In this document: in pieces, positions 16,390 through 25,392 of the stretch
How the letters are laid out: each line of letters opens with the position of its first letter
Numbering within the stretch: the first letter of the stretch is position 1
Assembly: GCA_041674345.1 (NCBI GenBank)
Contig: JBAYVY010000005.1
Location: 1 to 27,854, forward strand
Origin: JBAYVY01 sp041674345
Lineage (GTDB): Bacteria; Planctomycetota; Phycisphaerae; Phycisphaerales; Zrk34
Direction of reading: 5' to 3'
Length of the DNA stretch: 27,854 nucleotides
Notes under the pieces: model-generated
What the model was told of the DNA's origin: nothing
Databases searched by the model: none
Seen by the model: the letters and a program-made list of their open reading frames with translations, nothing else
Translations under genes and position numbers: made by a program

Positions 16390-17262
16390 ATGTCCCTGAT
16401 GCTTTACTGTGATCTTCACACGCATTCCACCGCTTCCGACGGCTCCACCGCGCCGGCCGACCTAGGCCCCTTGGCGCGGCAAGCCGGCCTCGCCGCCGTC
16501 GCGCTCACCGATCACGACACCACCGCCGGCCTGGCCGACGCCGCCGCTTCCTGCGCCGCACTCGACATCGCTTTCGTGCCCGGCATCGAACTGTCCTGTC
16601 AGCGGGGCAAATCCTTCGGCACGCTCCACCTGCTGGGCTATTTCATCGACCCCGTTTCGCCCACGCTCGCCGCCGTGTGCGCCGAACTCCAGCAGGCCCG
16701 CAACGAACGCGCCCCGCAGATCGTCGCCAAACTCAACGAACTGCGTGTCGATATCACACTCGACGAAGTGCTGGCCGAATCCGGGGGCAATTCCGGGGGC
16801 GGGCGGGGGTCCGTGGGGCGCCCGCACATCGGGGCTGTTCTCGTTCGCAAGGGGTACGTCAAAACCATCAAGGACGCCTTCACCCGTTACATCGGACACG
16901 GCGCGCCCGCTTACGTTCGCAAGGACAACCTCGCCCCGCAACGCGCCATCGCCGCCGTTCACGACGCCGGCGGACTGGCCGTCCTCGCTCATCCCGTCCA
17001 GCTTCGCTGCGATGACGATGAAGAACTGCTCGAACTGATCCGCTCCCTCCGCGACGCCGGACTGGACGGCCTTGAATGCCGGCACTGCGACCACACCCCC
17101 GCCCTCACCCGACAGTACCAGCATCTGGCCAAACGCTTCGACCTGATCCCCACCGGCGGAAGCGACTTCCACGGCCTCCGCAAAGCCGTCCCCCTCGGCG
17201 CCGCCCGCGTCCCGATCACCTGCTACGAATCCCTCCTCAACGCGCATCAAGCCGTCCGATAG
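16390..17262 (+). CDS. PHP-domain phosphoesterase (RNase AM/TrpH-like nucleoside bisphosphate phosphatase)
   Basis: A 290-residue metal-dependent phosphoesterase. PHP motifs are all visible: DLHTHSTASDG near the start, ALTDHDT near residue 38, PGIELSCQ near 60, GRPHIG near 140, LAHP near 200 and GSDFHG near 258. These histidines and aspartates bind the catalytic metals. Family members hydrolyse 3',5'-nucleoside bisphosphates or the 5' end of short RNAs. Length is typical. A glycine-rich stretch SGGNSGGGRGSV just before GRPHIG is longer than usual and G-rich at the DNA level. Starts at 16390 or 16399 are both possible; neither has a clear Shine-Dalgarno. The stop TAG is part of the AGCCGCTCGCGGCT hairpin. 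Confidence 0.87.
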   Translation: MSLMLYCDLHTHSTASDGSTAPADLGPLARQAGLAAVALTDHDTTAGLADAAASCAALDIAFVPGIELSCQRGKSFGTLHLLGYFIDPVSPTLAAVCAELQQARNERAPQIVAKLNELRVDITLDEVLAESGGNSGGGRGSVGRPHIGAVLVRKGYVKTIKDAFTRYIGHGAPAYVRKDNLAPQRAIAAVHDAGGLAVLAHPVQLRCDDDEELLELIRSLRDAGLDGLECRHCDHTPALTRQYQHLAKRFDLIPTGGSDFHGLRKAVPLGAARVPITCYESLLNAHQAVR

Positions 17263-17274
17263 CCGCTCGCGGCT
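17261..17274. repeat. Hairpin repeat AGCCGCTCGCGGCT overlapping a stop codon, copy 2
   Basis: The same sequence as at 7984-7997, again preceded by T so that the repeat provides the TAG stop, here of the PHP gene. Confidence 0.6.
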
Positions 17275-17296
17275 TAGCAATCCCACGGAGTATTCC

Positions 17297-18343
17297 ATGC
17301 CACCCCTCCGCTTCGGCATCCTCGGCACCGGCAACATCGCCCGACAATTCGCCCTGGGCGTCGCCGGCGCGTCACGCTCCGTCATCACCGCCGTCGCATC
17401 CCGCTCCATCGACAAAGCGCGGCAATTCGCAGCCGCCCACAACATCCCGCACGCACACGGCTCATATGATGCGATGCTGGCCGATCCGAACGTCGATGCG
17501 ATTTATCTCTCGCTGCCCAATTCGATGCACTGCCAATGGACGCTCCAATCCCTCGAAGCCGGCAAGCATGTCCTCTGCGAAAAACCCCTCGCCGCCAATC
17601 TCGACCAGGCCCATCGCATGTTCGACGCCGCCCGGCGAACCAACCGCGTTCTCGTCGAAGCGTTCATGTACCGCTGCTTCCCGCTCATGCAACAGGTGCG
17701 GCAAGCCGTCCGCGACGGCGCGATCGGCCGGCTCCGCCTCGTCCGTTGCTCGTTCAACTACTTCACCTCGAAAATCGACGGCAACGTCCGCTTCGACGCT
17801 TCCCTCGCCGGCGGCGCGCTCATGGACATCGGCTGCTACTGCATCGACTTCGCACGACTCATGATCGGTGCCGAACCGACCGAAATCCAGGCACGCGGCG
17901 TCATCCATCCCTCCGGCGTCGATGAAATGGTCGTCGCATTCATGACCTTCCCCAACCAAACTCCCCAAGGGGTGCTAGCCAGCTTCACCTGCGGCATGCG
18001 CGCCCATGCCGACAACTCCGCCTATCTCTGCGGCTCCGACGGCTACATCGTCATCCCCATCCCCTGGAAACCCCCCGCCAAAAACGCGATCTGGGAACTC
18101 CGCACCATGCCCCGCCCCCAATCCGAAACGCTCAGCGAGCCGCCGCGTGTCGCAGCGATGTCTTCAGGTCCGACGCAAAAGCAATTCACCGTCGATACCG
18201 ACAAACCCCTGTTCGCCCTCGAAGCCGACGCCTTCGCCGCCGTGGTGCTTGACGGCACGACGCCCTTCATCACCGAAGCCGACTCCATCGCCGACATGAC
18301 GATCCTCGACACGATGCGAAAACAAATCGGCCTGAAATATTGA
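17297..18343 (+). CDS. Gfo/Idh/MocA family NAD(P)-dependent oxidoreductase
   Basis: A 348-residue cytoplasmic dehydrogenase. The N-terminal Rossmann fold has GILGTGNIARQFALG for dinucleotide binding, AIYLSLPNSMHCQWTLQSLE and the family hallmark GKHVLCEKPLAAN (EKP lysine near residue 96). The C-terminal alpha/beta domain has VEAFMYRCFPLMQQ and GGALMDIGCYCIDFARLMIG, with the sheet used for substrate binding. The closest look is to trans-1,2-dihydrobenzene-1,2-diol/xylose dehydrogenase-like members (DIGCYCI), which act on sugars or cyclitols; the substrate cannot be told from sequence. GGAG lies about seven bases before the ATG. The gene follows the PHP gene by 34 bases and may be co-transcribed. 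Confidence 0.92.
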   Translation: MPPLRFGILGTGNIARQFALGVAGASRSVITAVASRSIDKARQFAAAHNIPHAHGSYDAMLADPNVDAIYLSLPNSMHCQWTLQSLEAGKHVLCEKPLAANLDQAHRMFDAARRTNRVLVEAFMYRCFPLMQQVRQAVRDGAIGRLRLVRCSFNYFTSKIDGNVRFDASLAGGALMDIGCYCIDFARLMIGAEPTEIQARGVIHPSGVDEMVVAFMTFPNQTPQGVLASFTCGMRAHADNSAYLCGSDGYIVIPIPWKPPAKNAIWELRTMPRPQSETLSEPPRVAAMSSGPTQKQFTVDTDKPLFALEADAFAAVVLDGTTPFITEADSIADMTILDTMRKQIGLKY

Positions 18344-18362
18344 CCCCCAATGCGGTCATTCG

Positions 18363-18391
18363 TTGCTGGTTCGGAAAAATTTCGGTAATAT
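18363..18391 (+). promoter_or_regulatory. Promoter of the restriction-modification operon
   Basis: TTGCTG (18363-18368) and TAATAT (18386-18391) are 17 bases apart. The methylase ATG (18398) lies about seven bases after the -10 box, where transcription should start, and there is no Shine-Dalgarno, so the message may be leaderless. Confidence 0.4.
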
Positions 18392-18397
18392 CCTTCC

Positions 18398-19900
18398 ATG
18401 CAGGTTGCTACGCGACAATTGGAAAATGAGCAGTCGTTCGTTACGTTTTTTCGGGACAAGCGGCACGAACTCGGTCAATTTCTTACGCCCCGGCCAGTGG
18501 CTGATTTCATGGCTTCACTGTTTGAGGCACGCCCACGGAGGTTGGATTTATTGGATGCGGGAGCGGGAAAGGGGGCATTGGCGGCGGCGCTGATCGGGCG
18601 GCTCGTTGCTTCGCGCGATAAGCCCAGAAGCATTTCGGTAACGGCGTGCGAACTCGACGAGACATTGATCGAATCGCTCCACGCAACCTTGCATGACTGC
18701 CAGCGGGAGTGCGAGCGATCAGGTATTGAGTTCTCAGCAACGGTACTCAATGAGGATTTTATTGCTCTTGCGGCCACAACGCTGCGTGGAGATTTGTTTG
18801 CGTCCGGCCAACCACGCTTCAATGCAGCCATCGTGAATCCACCTTACCGCAAGATCCATAGCGATTCCTCCACGCGCCGGTTGCTGCGTTCCGTCGGCAT
18901 TGAGACGAGCAATCTTTACACGGGCTTTGTGGCGCTCATCACCAAGTTGCTGGCGGAAGACGGAGAATTGGTCGCCATCACACCGCGAAGTTTTTGCAAC
19001 GGGCCTTACTTCAAACCGTTCAGGATGAGTTTTCTCCAAACAATGTCATTGCGGCGGCTGCATGTCTTCAAATCCCGCTCGGCAACCTTTAGCCGTGACG
19101 ATGTGCTTCAGGAAAATATCATCATCCGCGCGGTCAAAAGCGCGGCCAAACCGGAGCACGTCATCATTTCCAGTAGTAGCGGCGAATCCGGCGGGTCAAT
19201 CATTGAACGTGCGGTCGCCTACCGCGAGGTTGTTTCAACGGATGACTCGGAGCAATTCATTCACTTGGCCGAGGATGAGGCGCAAGACAGCTCGCGGGCA
19301 ATCATGTCGGGTTTTTCGACATCGTTGTCCGATCTGGGCCTGTCTGTTTCAACCGGGCGAGTGGTGGATTTTCGGGCCAAACAGTTTCTGTGTCAGCAAC
19401 CCGAAATCCACGCCGCGCCGTTGATTTATCCCTGCCATTTCAACGGCGGATTCGTACATTGGCCGAACGGAAAAGCACGCAAGCCAAATGCCATCGTTCG
19501 CAACGAACAAACACGCGGACTGTTGGTGCCCGCCGCGGTCTATGTGCTGGTCAAACGGTTCACGGCAAAAGAGGAACGCAAGCGTATCGTGGCCTGCATC
19601 TACGACCCGAATCGGGTTCGCTCGCGGTGGGTCGGCTTCGAGAATCATCTGAATTATTTCCACGTCAACGGTGGCGGTTTGACGATGATCCTGGCGAAGG
19701 GATTGGCCGCGTTTCTGAATTCGACGGTTGTGGATATTTATTTCCGCGGATTCAACGGGCATACACAGGTTAATGCGACCGACCTGCGCAATCTGAACTA
19801 TCCGTCAAAATCTGAACTGGAAGGACTGGGCCGGAGAATTGCGGACCCCGGAATGCCGCAAGCGGAACTCGATGCCTTGGCAGAGGAGGAACTTTTCTGA
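18398..19900 (+). CDS. Type II DNA adenine-N6 methyltransferase, BsuBI/PstI type
   Basis: A 500-residue modification enzyme that protects DNA from the linked endonuclease. The N-terminal part has FRDKRHELGQFLTPRPVADF, typical of gamma-class N6-adenine methylases, motif I LLDAGAGKGALAAALI near residue 51, and catalytic motif IV NPPY near residue 147. The C-terminal part (about 270-500) is the target-recognition region with NHLNYFHVNG and FNGHTQVNATDLRNLNYPS, the latter being shared by PstI-like methylases. The partner identifies the expected target as CTGCAG, which is inference. GC content is visibly lower than in flanking genes, in line with horizontal transfer. The stop overlaps the endonuclease start as TGATG. 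Confidence 0.9.
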   Translation: MQVATRQLENEQSFVTFFRDKRHELGQFLTPRPVADFMASLFEARPRRLDLLDAGAGKGALAAALIGRLVASRDKPRSISVTACELDETLIESLHATLHDCQRECERSGIEFSATVLNEDFIALAATTLRGDLFASGQPRFNAAIVNPPYRKIHSDSSTRRLLRSVGIETSNLYTGFVALITKLLAEDGELVAITPRSFCNGPYFKPFRMSFLQTMSLRRLHVFKSRSATFSRDDVLQENIIIRAVKSAAKPEHVIISSSSGESGGSIIERAVAYREVVSTDDSEQFIHLAEDEAQDSSRAIMSGFSTSLSDLGLSVSTGRVVDFRAKQFLCQQPEIHAAPLIYPCHFNGGFVHWPNGKARKPNAIVRNEQTRGLLVPAAVYVLVKRFTAKEERKRIVACIYDPNRVRSRWVGFENHLNYFHVNGGGLTMILAKGLAAFLNSTVVDIYFRGFNGHTQVNATDLRNLNYPSKSELEGLGRRIADPGMPQAELDALAEEELF

Positions 19901-20895
19901 TGGTCAAGCGGAATCGGGTCGACTCGGTCGCGGCACGCAAAACGAAACTCCACGATGCGGTGGATGTCTTGTGTACGCTCGGATTCGGCGCGCAGCAAAG
20001 CAACGAGATCGCAGGATACACTTTTCTCGCACTCCTTGACCTCAGGCCTTCGCAAAAGTGGAACGAAGCCGCCGACCCGCTGCGCGGAATTACGCCCATC
20101 ATTAAGTTCATCGCCAAAGCATATGATATTCACTACGCACCGAACACGCGTGAGACGATTCGTGACGAAGCGGTGAAATATTTCGTCGAAGCTGGAATGT
20201 TGATTCGGAATCCTGACGATCCAAACCGCCCGACCAACAGCGGCAAGACCGTCTATCAGATTGAGTCGTCTGCGCTCGAACTGTTTCGTTCGTTTGGATC
20301 TTCGGAATGGAACGGAAAACTGAGGTCTTATCTTGCCGCGCGCAACCGCATTCGCAAGAGACTTTTGCGCGAACGCGAAACGGCACGAATTCCAGTCAAG
20401 CTCCCGTCCGGTGAAGCAGTAACGATTTCGCCCGGCGGCCAGAATCCGCTCATCAAAGCAGTCGTCGAGGAATTTTGCCCGCGCTTTGTGCCGGGTGCTA
20501 CGGTCGCTTATGTCGGCGATGCGGAAGACAAGTTCCTCCATTTGGATGCCGAATATTTGAAAACGCTCGGTGTCCTCATTCCGGCACCGGCGAAGATGCC
20601 GGATATCATCGTCCATGACATGAGTCGAAATTGGCTGTTGCTTATCGAAGCTGTGATGAGCGATGGGCCGGTTGACGAAAAACGGCGGAAGGAACTGAAG
20701 GAATTGTTTTCAAGTTGCAAAGCCGGATTGGTTTTCGTCACCGCCTTTTTCACACGCCAAGTCATGCGAAGTTTTCTGACTCGGATTTCATGGGAGACGG
20801 AGGTGTGGGTTGCGGAAAATCCCGATCATTTGATTCATTTCAACGGCGAACGCTTTCTCGGTCCTTACCCGGATGCGATGCCGAAAATCTCGTAG
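19900..20895 (+). CDS. Type II restriction endonuclease, BsuBI/PstI family
   Basis: A 331-residue endonuclease. The N-terminal half (residues about 10-180) is the helical BsuBI/PstI domain with AGYTFLALLDLRPSQKWNEA. The C-terminal half is the catalytic part with ISPGGQNPLIKAVVEEFCPR, VAYVGDAEDK, KMPDIIVHD, LLLIEAVMSDGPVDEKRRKE, FVTAFFTR and WETEVWVAENPDHLIHFNGE, ending in RFLGPYPDA. The D..EA core in PDIIVHD and LIEAV fits a PD-(D/E)XK-like nuclease site. All conserved blocks are intact, so it is probably active. The start overlaps the methylase stop by one base, and GAGGAGGAA (19883-19891) is a strong ribosome binding site, so translation is coupled. No controller gene is present. Confidence 0.92.
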   Translation: MVKRNRVDSVAARKTKLHDAVDVLCTLGFGAQQSNEIAGYTFLALLDLRPSQKWNEAADPLRGITPIIKFIAKAYDIHYAPNTRETIRDEAVKYFVEAGMLIRNPDDPNRPTNSGKTVYQIESSALELFRSFGSSEWNGKLRSYLAARNRIRKRLLRERETARIPVKLPSGEAVTISPGGQNPLIKAVVEEFCPRFVPGATVAYVGDAEDKFLHLDAEYLKTLGVLIPAPAKMPDIIVHDMSRNWLLLIEAVMSDGPVDEKRRKELKELFSSCKAGLVFVTAFFTRQVMRSFLTRISWETEVWVAENPDHLIHFNGERFLGPYPDAMPKIS

Positions 20896-20939
20896 GTCCG
20901 CTACTGCGGGGCGTAGGGCTGGCAATGCGACATCACAAA

Positions 20940-21374
20940 TCATTTCATCGCCGCTTTCACGAAGTCCGGCAGATACTTCTTTTCCAGCAGTTCGATCGCC
21001 GCCGCGGTGTGCCGATGGTCCATGCCCCACACCGCGCATCGCAAATCATGCAACTCGACGTCGAGCTGAATCACCAGTTGATCCTCCACCGCCAGCGCCG
21101 TCGGCAGCCGCTGATACAAATACCCCGACACCGCGTTCACCCCGGGCCCGCCGATGCTGATGAGCGGCCGTTTGTGCGAATCCTCGTTGTTCAGATACCA
21201 CACATCCGTACACACCAGCGGCGTCACCGGCCAGTCCGTCGAGTTGGTCAACTGATGCAATCGTTCCTGTATCGACTCCACCAGCCGATACGCCAGCGGA
21301 CGATCCCCCGCCTCGGCCTTCAGGTGAGCGCCGACCACGATCAGCATCAGCTTGTCAATGTCAATGTCAGGCAT
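20940..21374 (-). CDS. Conserved protein of unknown function downstream of argF
   Basis: A 144-residue cytoplasmic protein without signal peptide or membrane segment. Notable stretches are LMLIVVGAHLKAEAGDRPLA, PLVCTDVWYLNN, PLISIGGPGVNAVSGYLYQR and LDVELHDLRCAVWGMDHRHT. The glycine-rich GGPGVNA and the following YLYQRLPTA suggest a small alpha/beta fold, and I have the impression that similar proteins occur in other planctomycetes, but I cannot name a family. It is the last gene of a minus-strand run argB-argF-this gene, with 131 bases of repeat-like sequence between it and argF, so shared transcription is possible but not shown. Confidence 0.65.
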   Translation of the reverse strand: MPDIDIDKLMLIVVGAHLKAEAGDRPLAYRLVESIQERLHQLTNSTDWPVTPLVCTDVWYLNNEDSHKRPLISIGGPGVNAVSGYLYQRLPTALAVEDQLVIQLDVELHDLRCAVWGMDHRHTAAAIELLEKKYLPDFVKAAMK

Positions 21375-21462
21375 GGTGGGATGTTGGATTGGGTGATGTT
21401 ATGTGTCCACCCAAGCCGGGACAGAGCGAGTCTTCTATTCCGGGGGGCGAGCGCCGCCTCGG

Positions 21463-21505
21463 GTTCTTACTTCACCAAATCATACATCACCAAATCACCA
21501 AATGA
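21463..21505. repeat. Short direct repeats of TCACCAAAT between argF and the unknown gene
   Basis: The unit TCACCAAATCA or close variants occurs three times (near 21473, 21488 and 21495). Further left, GATTGGGTGATGTTATG (21393-21409) partly complements them, so the region may form a hairpin. The unit resembles another dispersed intergenic family. Confidence 0.4.
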
Positions 21506-22432
21506 TTATGTTCCGCCCATCATCGCCGCCAGCAATCCCTTTTGCGCATGCAGCCGATTGTGCGCCTGTTGGAACACGCGCGATTGCGGGCCGTCCATCG
21601 CCTCGTCGGTGATTTCCACCCCCCGGTACGCCGGCAGACAATGCAGCACAATCGCGTCCGCCGGCGCCGCGGCCAGCAGTTTCGCGTTGATCTGGTAGGC
21701 CCCCAGGTCGTCCAGCCGTTTTTGGCGTTCGGTTTCCTGCCCCATCGAGACGAACGTATCGGCGTAAATCGCGTCGGCCTGCCTCACCGCCTCCACCGGG
21801 TCGGTCGTCTGCGACACCGAACAGCCGGGGCACGCCTTTTCAATCTCAGCGAACAACGATGCTTCCAATTTGTACCCGTCCGGTGCCGCGAGAATGAACC
21901 GCATCCCGAACTTCGCGCAAAGCCACGCCAGCGATCGCGCCACGTTGTTGCCGTCCCCGACGAACGTCAGCGTGCGACCGGCCAACTCCATGCCGAACTC
22001 GTCCTGCATCGTCATGATGTCCGCCATCGCCTGGCAGGGGTGGCTGTGATCCGACAGCATGTTGATGATCGGCACGCCGTCCGAATGTTTCGCCATTTCC
22101 AGCAGATCCGCATGTTTGAACACGCGCGCCGCGATGCCGTGAACCATGCCGGCCATCACACGGGTGAAATCGCCGACCGATTCACGCCGGCCCAGCCCCA
22201 CTTCCGCCTGCGACAGCACGATGGTGTTTCCGCCCAGTTCCGTCACGGCCTGCTGAAAGCTGACGCGCGTGCGCAGCGACGGCTTTTCAAAAAACATCGC
22301 CAGCGTCCTGCCCGTCAGCATCGGCTCATTGGGTTCGCCCGCGTCGCGCTCATCACGCAACCGCCTCGCCGCCGCCAGCACCTGCGAGAGCGATTCGCCG
22401 TCGTGATCTTCAATCGAAATGAAATGCTGCAT
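21506..22432 (-). CDS. argF: Ornithine carbamoyltransferase
   Basis: A 308-residue cytoplasmic enzyme making citrulline from ornithine and carbamoyl phosphate in arginine synthesis. The carbamoyl-phosphate site shows FFEKPSLRTRVSF (residues 47-59). HSHPCQAMAD near residue 130 and HCLPAYRG near 269 are the other binding motifs; HCLP marks ornithine-type enzymes over aspartate-type. Length is normal. The frame is open upstream to 22495, but this extra part is translated repeat DNA, so the ATG at 22432 (MQHFISIEDHDGESL) is used. It follows argB on the same strand after 81 bases filled by a hairpin. Acetylornithine or succinylornithine variants cannot be fully excluded from motifs alone. Confidence 0.93.
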   Translation of the reverse strand: MQHFISIEDHDGESLSQVLAAARRLRDERDAGEPNEPMLTGRTLAMFFEKPSLRTRVSFQQAVTELGGNTIVLSQAEVGLGRRESVGDFTRVMAGMVHGIAARVFKHADLLEMAKHSDGVPIINMLSDHSHPCQAMADIMTMQDEFGMELAGRTLTFVGDGNNVARSLAWLCAKFGMRFILAAPDGYKLEASLFAEIEKACPGCSVSQTTDPVEAVRQADAIYADTFVSMGQETERQKRLDDLGAYQINAKLLAAAPADAIVLHCLPAYRGVEITDEAMDGPQSRVFQQAHNRLHAQKGLLAAMMGGT

Positions 22433-22447
22433 GATTTGGCTTCCAGG

Positions 22448-22512
22448 CTGTGCGGTATGCGGGGTGCGGGGTGCGGGTCGAACCGCATCCCGCAATCCGC
22501 ATCCCGCACGCC
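22448..22512. repeat. TGCGG-type hairpin between argB and argF
   Basis: TGCGGTATGCGGGGTGCGGG (left) faces GCATCCCGCAATCCGCATCC and CGCA (right) around a TCGAACC loop region. The arms pair over most of their length. It is the same type as 15361-15432 and could act as an intercistronic processing or attenuation structure. Confidence 0.55.
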
Positions 22513-22513
22513 G

Positions 22514-23386
22514 CTACAACACGATTTCCGTCCCGATGCCCGCGTCGGAGAAAATCTCCAACAACAACGAGTGCGGGATGCGCCCGTCGATGATGTGCGC
22601 TTTGCGCACCCCGCCGGCCAGCGCGGTGAAGCACGCCTCGACCTTCGGCAACATGCCCGAACTGATGACACCCCGGGCGATCAATTCGTCGATCTGCGGC
22701 TTGGTCAGGTGCGACGCCAGCGTGTCGTCAGTCGCGCCGGTGCGAATGCCGTGCGTGTCGCTGACCAGCACGAGCTTTTCCGCATGGAGCGCCGCGGCCA
22801 CCTCGCCGGCCGCTGAATCGGCGTTGATATTCAGCTTGGCCCCGCCGCGGTCCCGCGCGATCGGCGCGATCACCGGAATATATTCCGCCACCAGCAGCGC
22901 GTTAATCAGATCGGCGTTCACCCATTCGACCTCCCCCACGAAGCCGATGTCGATCTTCCGCCCTTCCTCGCCGGCCAGAAACAGCCGCTTGCCGAACAAC
23001 ACGCAACTGGCCAGCGAATGCAGCCCCATCGACTGATGCCCGAACTCGTTGATCGTTTTCAGAATGAACTTGTTGATGTCGTTCACCAGCACGTGTTCGG
23101 CGATGGCGAGCGTGCGCTCGTCGGTGTATCGCCGGCCCTGGACGAAGTGCGCTTCCAGCCCCGCCTGTTTCATCGCTTCGGTGATGCCCTTGCCCCCGCC
23201 ATGCACGATCAGCGGGCGAATACCCACCGCGTCGAGAAAGCAGATGTCCTTCAACAGCGACGACAGCACATCGGGCTGATCCATGATGGACCCGCCGACT
23301 TTGATGACCACGGTCTTGCCCTCGAAGGCGCGAATGTAGTGATGCGCCTCGATGAGGACTTCCGCCTTGGCGATGGCTTTCTGCAT
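22514..23386 (-). CDS. argB: Acetylglutamate kinase
   Basis: A 290-residue cytoplasmic enzyme of the amino acid kinase family that phosphorylates N-acetylglutamate, the second step of arginine synthesis. TVVIKVGGSIMD (residues about 25-36) is the phosphate-binding lysine region, LIVHGGGKGI (about 65) binds the substrate, and NINADSAAGEVAAAL (about 205) is the conserved nucleotide-site motif. The N-terminal helix MQKAIAKAEVLIEAHHYIRA is of the kind found in hexameric, arginine-inhibited forms; this regulation is inference. The start at 23386 fits the promoter at 23417-23445; the upstream in-frame ATG (MYSHTF) would overlap its -10 box. argF follows in the same direction. Confidence 0.93.
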   Translation of the reverse strand: MQKAIAKAEVLIEAHHYIRAFEGKTVVIKVGGSIMDQPDVLSSLLKDICFLDAVGIRPLIVHGGGKGITEAMKQAGLEAHFVQGRRYTDERTLAIAEHVLVNDINKFILKTINEFGHQSMGLHSLASCVLFGKRLFLAGEEGRKIDIGFVGEVEWVNADLINALLVAEYIPVIAPIARDRGGAKLNINADSAAGEVAAALHAEKLVLVSDTHGIRTGATDDTLASHLTKPQIDELIARGVISSGMLPKVEACFTALAGGVRKAHIIDGRIPHSLLLEIFSDAGIGTEIVL

Positions 23387-23416
23387 GTCGAGATTCCGCA
23401 AAAAGGAAAAGGTATG

Positions 23417-23445
23417 ACTATACATCCGACCGGGCGGGGGAACAA
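23417..23445 (-). promoter_or_regulatory. Candidate promoter of the argB-argF unit
   Basis: On the minus strand TTGTTC (23445-23440) and TATAGT (23422-23417) are separated by 17 bases. The start codon of argB at 23386 lies about 30 bases downstream of the -10 box, giving a short leader. Confidence 0.35.
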
Positions 23446-23636
23446 TGCGGATCGACCGGTTGTCGCTTTTCAACGATTTTTTTATCGGTCACGGCTAACG
23501 CCCGGAACCCTTCGCATGATTGGCCGGCTCAGACGGAAGGTGTGGTTAACCGGCGGGTCGTTACAACCGATACAGGGGTTACGGACGGTGTCAAGGCCCC
23601 GGAAGTCAGGCCCCCGGAAGTCAAGGAGTGCCGAAC

Positions 23637-23963
23637 ATGCCCTACATTTATGAGCGACGTGAAGACGAACGATACGCACTGGCACGCGGCATGAAACTGC
23701 TGGACCCGCGGGCACAGCGGTATCGGCCCGGCCGGACGCTGAACGTGTCGGCGAGCGGAGCGCTGGTGGAGATGCGCGGCGGGGAACACCTGCCCGCGGG
23801 TCAGTCGATCCAACTGGCCATCGACTGGGCCGGATCGGCGAAGCTGATGAACAGGGGAGATTTGATCGGCGCGACGGTGGTGCGTCACGGCGACCGCGAG
23901 GGGGAAGCGTCGTTGCTGGCTGTGCGGTTCAATCAGCGATTGACCCTGGCGACGGCGGCGTGA
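23637..23963 (+). CDS. PilZ-domain protein
   Basis: A 108-residue single-domain protein. RREDER near residue 7 provides the RxxxR motif and LNVSASGALVEM near residue 38 the [D/N]xSxxG motif, the two halves of the cyclic di-GMP binding site of PilZ domains; the rest is the expected small beta barrel (GQSIQLAIDW, GATVVRHGDREGEASLLAVRF). It probably acts as a c-di-GMP receptor, with an unknown partner. AAGGAG at 23623-23628 gives an ideal spacing to ATG 23637, so the GTG at 23628 is not needed. The gene stands alone, convergent with trpD. Just upstream CCCCGGAAGTCA occurs twice in tandem. Confidence 0.85.
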   Translation: MPYIYERREDERYALARGMKLLDPRAQRYRPGRTLNVSASGALVEMRGGEHLPAGQSIQLAIDWAGSAKLMNRGDLIGATVVRHGDREGEASLLAVRFNQRLTLATAA

Positions 23964-23970
23964 AACGCGG

Positions 23971-24095
23971 GGAATCAACCGTAGAGACACGGAGGGGAAA
24001 AAGCAGAACATCGGGACAGCGGAAAAGCAGAACAGGGCGCCTGATCCGCGGCATGTTTTGCGGTTTTGCTTTTCTGTTTTCATTCTCCGCGTCGC
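23971..24095. repeat. Dispersed palindromic intergenic repeat, copy B
   Basis: GTAGAGACACGGAGGGGAAA and AAGCAGAACATC on the left face GTTTTGCTTTTCTGTTTTC and CTCCGCGTC on the right. It shares CTTTTCTGTTTTCAT with copy A and lies between the convergent pilZ and trpD genes. Confidence 0.55.
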
Positions 24096-24106
24096 CGCGA
24101 ACCCGG

Positions 24107-25207
<1,101 letters not shown>

Positions 25208-25227
25208 GCGGGCATTGTAACGCGGAT

Positions 25228-25384
25228 TATTCACCACAAGAGGCACAGAGTATGAAAACAGAACAGCAGAAAAACAAAACAACAGAACATCGGTCACCCC
25301 CGACAATATGTTCTGTTTTTCTGCTGTCCTGATGTTTTGTTTTTCCCCCTCCGCGTCTCTGTGCGCCTGTGGTTCATTCTGAAT
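25228..25384. repeat. Dispersed palindromic intergenic repeat, copy C (fullest copy)
   Basis: The left end ATTCACCACAAGAGGCACAG mirrors the right end CTCTGTGCGCCTGTGGTTCA. Inner arms AACAGAACAT and ATATGTTCTGTTTTTCTGCT also pair. This 157-bp copy shows the whole palindromic plan of which A and B are variants. Confidence 0.65.
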
Positions 25385-25392
25385 GATTCGGA

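Noticed and set aside
22433..22495. N-terminal extension of ArgF
   Set aside because: It is translated hairpin DNA; the family start is at 22432.
22433..22513. Riboswitch or attenuator for arginine
   Set aside because: The hairpin is of a dispersed family found near unrelated genes, and no terminator-antiterminator pair can be drawn.
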